Assembly (NCBI GenBank): GCA_023819025.1
Contig: JAMWDC010000019.1
Span: forward strand, 1,457 to 12,842
Length of the DNA: 11,386 bases
Direction: 5' to 3'
Source of the DNA: Candidatus Omnitrophota bacterium
GTDB taxonomy: Bacteria > Omnitrophota > Omnitrophia > Omnitrophales > Aquincolibacteriaceae
Translations under genes and position numbers: made by a program
In this document: positions 7,182 to 11,386 of the stretch, piece by piece
Position numbering within the stretch: the stretch's first letter is position 1
Layout: every line of letters begins with the position of its first letter
Notes under the pieces: generated by a model
What the model was told of the DNA's origin: nothing
Seen by the model: the letters and a program-made list of their open reading frames with translations, nothing else
Databases searched by the model: none

Positions 7182-7328
7182 CAACTTGTAAAAGGCAAAC
7201 CTCCGTCTGCCTCGATGTTGGGCGGGCGGGTGCGTAAATATATTTTACGCACATCGAAAGATAGGGACGCAAAGCCAAAAGTTTAAGTCTTCCGTGGAGG
7301 GAGATATGACGGTTTGGTTGCCAAGTTG
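7182..7328 (+). promoter_or_regulatory. Cyclic-di-GMP-I (GEMM-I) riboswitch aptamer with inserted four-way junction
   Basis: The core GGGACGCAAAGCC (7264-7276) is the GEMM-I signature. P1 is 7 perfect bp, CAACTTG (7182-7188) with CAAGTTG (7322-7328). In Vibrio Vc2 numbering G7194 is G20, C7270/A7271 are C46/A47, and C7321 is C92, the bases that bind c-di-GMP; G at position 20 favours c-di-GMP over cGAMP. P2 is CCT (7200-7202) plus ATC (7253-7255), loop GAAA (7256-7259), then GATAGG (7260-7265). The receptor is TTTAAG (7282-7287) with TATGA (7305-7309). P3 has CCAAA (7275-7279) with TTTGG (7313-7317) and a 6-bp tip (7288-7293 with 7299-7304). The P2 strand is interrupted by 50 nt (7203-7252) folding as two 9-bp hairpins with no spacer bases. 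No clear terminator follows. Confidence 0.92.
7296..7308 (+). promoter_or_regulatory. Shine-Dalgarno and ATG inside the aptamer P3 arm
   Basis: GGAGGG (7296-7301) precedes ATG 7306-7308. In the folded aptamer the Shine-Dalgarno lies across the P3 apical loop and stem, and the ATG is within the UAUGA strand of the tetraloop receptor. It is the only convincing initiation signal upstream of the next coding region, but purine-rich P3 strands next to UAUG could produce it by chance. Confidence 0.5.
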
Positions 7329-9135
7329 GGCCAGAGAACTATACAATCTTTTTGCGCGCGCGTTTTTTTCGCTGCTTTGTCCCGGGCAATTAAAGCAAAC
7401 TCCTTTCGACGCTCCTGCCTCAAACCCTTTCCTGAAATTTCCGCGATGTAAATCCTCATTCGTCCTTACCGGTTTGCTTTATGTGATTCTGACCCTGGGT
7501 TCGCCATCTGCCTTTGCAAACAACCTGGAAATTTCGAACGTCTCCGTCTATTCGCGAAGCTCCTCGGCAAATACCATGACCATCGAATTTGATATTTCAT
7601 GGGAAAACTCCTGGAGAATTGATGCAACCACCATGGACGCGGTCTGGGTTTTTATGAAGTTTACCAAAGACAGCGGTGCAACGTGGAATCACTGCACACT
7701 GAAAACTTCCGGAACAACGCCCTCTGGTTTTAGCACGGGAACCGTGTGTGGAACCTGCGGCGGTCTCGAGATTGTTGTGCCCACAGACAAAAAAGGCGCC
7801 TTTGTTCAAAGGGCGAATTCGCAAACTGCTGGGTGGGGCAGTGGTACGATGAGTTCGGAAAATGTCCGGTTCGTTTGGGATTACGGAACCGATGGTGTGG
7901 CGGATAGCGATACAGTCAGCGTAAAGGTTTTCGGAGTGGAGATGGTCTATGTCGCGACGGATACCTTTTACATCGGTGATGGAAATGGTTCTAGCGAAGC
8001 CACGTATGCACTTCATAAAACCGATAACAGAAGGTTTCAGATAAACACCTCCCTGCAGACCGGGATCAAAGTGGATGCCAATTCCAATGATGACGACCAG
8101 CTTGAGATCACGGGCATCGGCATTGACGGCAACAACGGTTTGGATACGGACGGGGATGGGGATATCGATAACGCAAATTTTCCGACGGGATGGAATGATT
8201 TTTATCTCATGAAGTACGAGATTACTCAGCAGCAGTGGATCGATTTTTTTAACAATCTGGGCACGGGTGCAACGGGCGATGCCATGAAGACGAATCGTGA
8301 TATCACTGCAGCGAGTCCAACTTACGGTCAAGGTTCAAAGGGCAGCGATGGTGTCGTCTATCGAAATACAATTTATTGGGATAGTTCGAATCCCGACAAT
8401 AATGCCACGACCGCGGCCGGTGGTTCGGCCAGACCGTATCGGGCCTGCAGTTATCTGAATTGGTCGGACGGCTGTGCATGGGCGGATTGGGCTGCGCTTC
8501 GGCCCATGACTGAGCTTGAGTTCGTGAAAGCCGCAATCGGAAATCAGTTTTCCTATAGGGGGCTATTCGTTGTCGGATATACGAAAGACAACCGAACGAA
8601 CGCTGCAGAATCTTTCTCCAAGATCGAGGATGGAACGGAAATTATTGACAAACCGACGGGCAAAAACCGGCCCAATATGTGCATGCTAGGGAAGAACTTT
8701 TCAGACGGTGACGGCGGCTATGGGCCTGTGCGGGTCGGTATCTTTGCCGCGGGGGATACGGATAGTTTCCGGTGGAAGGCAGGCGCGGGGTGGTACGGAA
8801 ATATGGAACTGGGAGGGAATGTCCTGGAGCAAGTGGTTACGCTTGGGAATTCCACAGGGAGAAGTTTCGAAGGAACGCATGGGGACGGCGTTTTGACCAA
8901 TACGTCAGGGTATGAAGGATTTGCGACCAATACGGATTGGCCTGGAATCGACGCGACGACCGCCCGTGGAGTGACCGGCGCAACGGGTTCAACTTACCGC
9001 GGCGGGTGCTGGGCCTCGAGTTCGGATGATCGTATGGAAATTATGGACCGAAATCCAACGGAAGGCGGCGTGATCACTCTTGATAACGTAAGGCATCAGT
9101 ACAAAGGCTTTCGTGCGGCGCGCACCGCGCCATAA
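7306..9135 (+). CDS. Secreted FGE-sulfatase/C-type-lectin-fold protein, paralog A
   Basis: From ATG 7306 the product is 609 residues. Its first 45 or so look unlike a signal sequence; a typical one (KFPRCKSSFVLTGLLYVILT, ending SAFA) follows, so the true start may be downstream, for example a CTG or TTG near 7432-7474, though none has a Shine-Dalgarno. The mature protein begins NNLEISNVSV, with a beta-rich domain of about 130 residues containing EFDISWENSW, then an FGE-sulfatase/SUMF1 domain from about residue 211 (VEMVYVATDTFYIGDGN) to the end (YKGFRAARTAP). A calcium-loop-like insert, DTDGDGDID, sits at about 280-288. The WxCxxxYC catalytic pair of true formylglycine-generating enzyme is absent (RGGCWASSSDD instead), so it is more likely a binding or surface protein. 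It is directly downstream of the c-di-GMP aptamer. Confidence 0.85.
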   Translation: MTVWLPSWARELYNLFARAFFSLLCPGQLKQTPFDAPASNPFLKFPRCKSSFVLTGLLYVILTLGSPSAFANNLEISNVSVYSRSSSANTMTIEFDISWENSWRIDATTMDAVWVFMKFTKDSGATWNHCTLKTSGTTPSGFSTGTVCGTCGGLEIVVPTDKKGAFVQRANSQTAGWGSGTMSSENVRFVWDYGTDGVADSDTVSVKVFGVEMVYVATDTFYIGDGNGSSEATYALHKTDNRRFQINTSLQTGIKVDANSNDDDQLEITGIGIDGNNGLDTDGDGDIDNANFPTGWNDFYLMKYEITQQQWIDFFNNLGTGATGDAMKTNRDITAASPTYGQGSKGSDGVVYRNTIYWDSSNPDNNATTAAGGSARPYRACSYLNWSDGCAWADWAALRPMTELEFVKAAIGNQFSYRGLFVVGYTKDNRTNAAESFSKIEDGTEIIDKPTGKNRPNMCMLGKNFSDGDGGYGPVRVGIFAAGDTDSFRWKAGAGWYGNMELGGNVLEQVVTLGNSTGRSFEGTHGDGVLTNTSGYEGFATNTDWPGIDATTARGVTGATGSTYRGGCWASSSDDRMEIMDRNPTEGGVITLDNVRHQYKGFRAARTAP

Positions 9136-9147
9136 GGAGCGATGAAC

Positions 9148-10773
9148 ATGAGGTATCGGACATGGAGTTTTGTATTTGCCTTTTGGATCCTGGGGCTGGC
9201 TGTGTGGACCGGGAATGTTTACGCCAACAATATTGCGATTGCGAATTCCGAGATCAAAAAACACGATACGGATTCAGACACCATCACGATTGAGTTTGAC
9301 ATCTCCTGGGACAATTCGTGGTACAGCGGAATCAATCATGACGCGGCCTGGGTTTTTATCAAATTTACGACCGATGGCGGAAGGACGTGGGGACATGCGA
9401 CCCTGCTGGCCTCAGGCACCAATCCGTCCGTCTATTCCAACGGCACCGGGACTTCGCTGGATATTGTCGTCCCGTCGGACTGTAAAGGTGCATTTCTCAA
9501 ACGCTCCGCTGTCGGCGAAGGATCCGTGGATACGAACAATATCCAGCTGGTCTGGGCCTATGGCACGGATAATGTGGGCGACATTATTACAACACACAAA
9601 TTGCAGGTAAAAGTCATGGCGATTGAGATGGTTTATGTCCCGGCAGGCTCCTTTTACCTCGGCGACGGCAATAGCACGGCTTATATCCCGCCCGGCGGCT
9701 TCTATAATGCCGGATCGGCTTACTCACCGGTTCTGTGCTCGAGTGAAGGCGAGAAAACCTTGGGCGGAAGCACCTCGGGTAATTTGATGTCAAAGAGCGG
9801 CATGGCCGCACAAGACGATTTCGATTCCGGGACCACCAAGACTTTGCCTGCTGCCTTCCCTAAAGGCTATGATGCCTTTTATGCCATGAAATATCCGGTA
9901 TCCCAAGGGCTCTATGTGTCATTCTTGAATACGTTGTCGCGAACCCAGCAGCAAAATCGCATCGCATCGGATATATCTTCCGACTCACTTACGAATGTTT
10001 ATGTGATGCTCAACGCAAGCGCCGCGACGTGGCGGCAAGTGATTACGGCGCCCAGTGACATCGGACCGACAAGTGAACGCATCACGGTGAGCTGTGACCG
10101 GAGTGGCCGGGCCATGAATTACATGTCCTGGATGGACGCTGCCGCAGTTGCGGATTGGGCCGCGCTTCGTCCCATGAGCGAGCTGGAATGGGAAAAATTA
10201 TGCCGGGGTACCTTATATCCTGTCGCGGGCGAATATGCATGGGGAAACACCACGATTGCCGCGGCAACCACGATCTCAGGTTTAGAAAACAACTCGGAAA
10301 CAATCACCTCTCCCTACAATGCCAATGCCCACTATAACACTACGACCCTTTCAGGAGGCGATGGGGGGCAGGGGCCATTGCGGGTCGGGATTTTTGCAGA
10401 ATCGTCGACGACACGATCCCAAGCAGGAGCCGGCTATTATTCCGCATTTGATCTGTCAGGGAACTTGTGGTCCATGGTGGTGAATGTGGGGACAGCAACA
10501 GGTAGGTCTTTTACAGGATCCCATGGAGACGGGAGGCTGGTGACGGATTCCGTGGGGACTAGTTATGCTGGAAATGCCACAAATACGGACTGGCCGGGGA
10601 TTGATTCAACAGCAGCGAACGGTGTTGTTGCCGCAACGGGTGCCGGACTCCGGGGAGGGAGCTGGAATACGACATCCTACCGACTGCAGTTATCCAACCG
10701 GTATGATGCCAATACTGCTCCTTCGTCACGGGATAAGGAGTACGGCTTTCGGGCCGTCAGGGATGCGCCATGA
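9148..10773 (+). CDS. Secreted FGE-sulfatase/C-type-lectin-fold protein, paralog B
   Basis: AAGGAG (9134-9139) overlaps the previous TAA. It is 8 bases from ATG 9148 but only 2 from ATG 9142, so I prefer 9148 (541 residues). The signal peptide is MRYRTWSFVFAFWILGLAVW to NVYA, with the mature end NN as in the upstream paralog. The domain order is the same: a beta-rich N-terminal domain with EFDISWDNSW and IKFTTDGGRTWGHATL, then the SUMF1/FGE-sulfatase fold from about residue 159 (IEMVYVPAGSFYLGDGN) through DWAALRPMSELEWEKLCRG to RGGSWNTTSYR and YGFRAVRDAP. It lacks the FGE catalytic cysteines. A larger glycine/serine-rich stretch replaces paralog A's calcium-loop insert. The 12-base gap indicates co-transcription from the riboswitch-controlled promoter. 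Confidence 0.88.
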   Translation: MRYRTWSFVFAFWILGLAVWTGNVYANNIAIANSEIKKHDTDSDTITIEFDISWDNSWYSGINHDAAWVFIKFTTDGGRTWGHATLLASGTNPSVYSNGTGTSLDIVVPSDCKGAFLKRSAVGEGSVDTNNIQLVWAYGTDNVGDIITTHKLQVKVMAIEMVYVPAGSFYLGDGNSTAYIPPGGFYNAGSAYSPVLCSSEGEKTLGGSTSGNLMSKSGMAAQDDFDSGTTKTLPAAFPKGYDAFYAMKYPVSQGLYVSFLNTLSRTQQQNRIASDISSDSLTNVYVMLNASAATWRQVITAPSDIGPTSERITVSCDRSGRAMNYMSWMDAAAVADWAALRPMSELEWEKLCRGTLYPVAGEYAWGNTTIAAATTISGLENNSETITSPYNANAHYNTTTLSGGDGGQGPLRVGIFAESSTTRSQAGAGYYSAFDLSGNLWSMVVNVGTATGRSFTGSHGDGRLVTDSVGTSYAGNATNTDWPGIDSTAANGVVAATGAGLRGGSWNTTSYRLQLSNRYDANTAPSSRDKEYGFRAVRDAP

Positions 10774-10805
10774 TCGATTGAGAAATTCATTGCGGGTGAA
10801 TCCTA

Positions 10806-11386
10806 TTGAGTAGAAACACTTTTTATTCTAAGGGAAATCAAAAAACAATCACCGGAAGACGGTGGTATCGGAGCCTTGCCTGCACTCTAATTTTCCTGCA
10901 TGTATTGTGGGTTTGTCACGTTCCTCCTGCATATGCGCCTGGGCCATATCAGGGTGGTTCGGGTGGCGGTTTTGCTGCGGAAGGCATTTCGGGTGCTCAA
11001 TATAAGGGCGGTGATAAAGCGGGTTGGAGTAGCGGGACCGTTTCCAATGAGCATGCCGGATATGGTACAGCCCATCACCTCTATTTTTCGAATAATCCGA
11101 TGACCACAAGTGTAGGCTCGACTTTAAATCCAGAACCCACTGTTCAGATTCTTGATGCGGACGGAAACGTGGTCCTGGGGGATTCATCAACCGTGGTCAC
11201 CATTGCCATCGGAACCAATCCCAGCAACGGAACCCTTGAAGGCACAAAAACCGAGACTGCCGCAAGCGGTGAGGCCAATTTCACAGGCAATGGCCTCTAT
11301 ATTACTAAGGTAGGGTCGGGCTATACACTGACGGCGACCGCATCGGGGATTACGAGTGCTACCTCCGAGGCCTTTGACATTATCTA
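10806..11386 (+). CDS. Secreted Ig-like-domain protein (partial, runs off window)
   Basis: This frame is open from a TTG at 10806 to the window end (193 codons) without an ATG, GTG or better start. An in-frame TGA lies 9 bases upstream, so TTG 10806 is the first possible start. The N-terminus has a basic segment (TGRRWYR), a hydrophobic core (SLACTLIFLHVLWVCHV) and PPAYA, a plausible signal peptide. A Gly-rich segment follows, then from about residue 105 an Ig-like/invasin-type domain: PTVQILDADGNVV, then NFTGNGLYITKVGSGYTLTA, typical of repeated bacterial Ig-like modules on surface proteins. The gap from the upstream gene is 32 bases, so it probably belongs to the same transcript. More Ig repeats or a C-terminal sorting signal may lie beyond the edge. 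Confidence 0.75.
   Translation, partial: MSRNTFYSKGNQKTITGRRWYRSLACTLIFLHVLWVCHVPPAYAPGPYQGGSGGGFAAEGISGAQYKGGDKAGWSSGTVSNEHAGYGTAHHLYFSNNPMTTSVGSTLNPEPTVQILDADGNVVLGDSSTVVTIAIGTNPSNGTLEGTKTETAASGEANFTGNGLYITKVGSGYTLTATASGITSATSEAFDII

Noticed and set aside
7294..7305. GTG 7294 as the start of paralog A
   Set aside because: It would have no Shine-Dalgarno of its own and overlaps the GGAGGG that serves ATG 7306.
7354..7369. GCGCGCGCG followed by seven T residues downstream of the aptamer, as a riboswitch-controlled terminator
   Set aside because: The alternating GC run cannot form a hairpin with a loop of three or more bases long enough to terminate, and no complementary upstream partner was found.
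7306..9135. Paralog A as an active formylglycine-generating enzyme
   Set aside because: The cysteine pair required in aerobic FGE is absent, and no sulfatase gene is nearby.

Overview
The window reads as chromosomal DNA of an uncultivated, double-membraned (Gram-negative type) bacterium of roughly balanced base composition. It has an outer-membrane secretin, many signal peptides, tandem secreted formylglycine-enzyme-fold proteins, and dense palindromic intergenic repeats of a kind I associate with Omnitrophota-like and similar candidate-phylum genomes. That lineage guess is inference from gene style. All genes are on the + strand.

Positions 1-1959 hold the end of a PilN/GspL-like gene, a PilO/GspM-like inner-membrane protein and a GspE/PilB-family assembly ATPase, overlapping tail to head. 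A short terminator-like hairpin follows, then a tRNA-Asp(GTC) gene at 2228-2305. About 550 gene-free bases come next, dominated by a packed array of palindromes (2468-2638). A second operon, 2873-6988, encodes an ExeA/MshM-type AAA ATPase, a PilP/GspC-like bitopic protein, a GspD/PilQ/MshL-type secretin and a coiled-coil TPR protein. The seven genes match the MshI, J, E, M, K, L and N components of an MSHA-type pilus or type II secretion machine, with a tRNA and repeats splitting the set.

An AT-rich intergenic region (6989-7181) carries an extended -10 promoter. After it comes the most notable element: a cyclic-di-GMP-I (GEMM-I) riboswitch aptamer at 7182-7328. Its P1, P2, GAAA tetraloop, tetraloop receptor, P3 and ligand-contact bases can all be placed in register. 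Its P2 stem is interrupted by exactly 50 nt that fold into two abutting 9-bp hairpins, giving a predicted four-way junction with no unpaired bases. The only convincing Shine-Dalgarno and ATG for the next gene lie inside the aptamer's P3/tetraloop receptor.

Downstream are two tandem secreted proteins (7306-9135 and 9148-10773). Each has a shared beta-rich N-terminal domain and an FGE-sulfatase/C-type-lectin-fold domain that lacks the enzyme's catalytic cysteine pair. A third secreted protein with an Ig-like domain (10806 onward) runs off the edge. My working model is that c-di-GMP controls a cassette of exported surface or adhesive proteins next to the envelope machinery that could export them.
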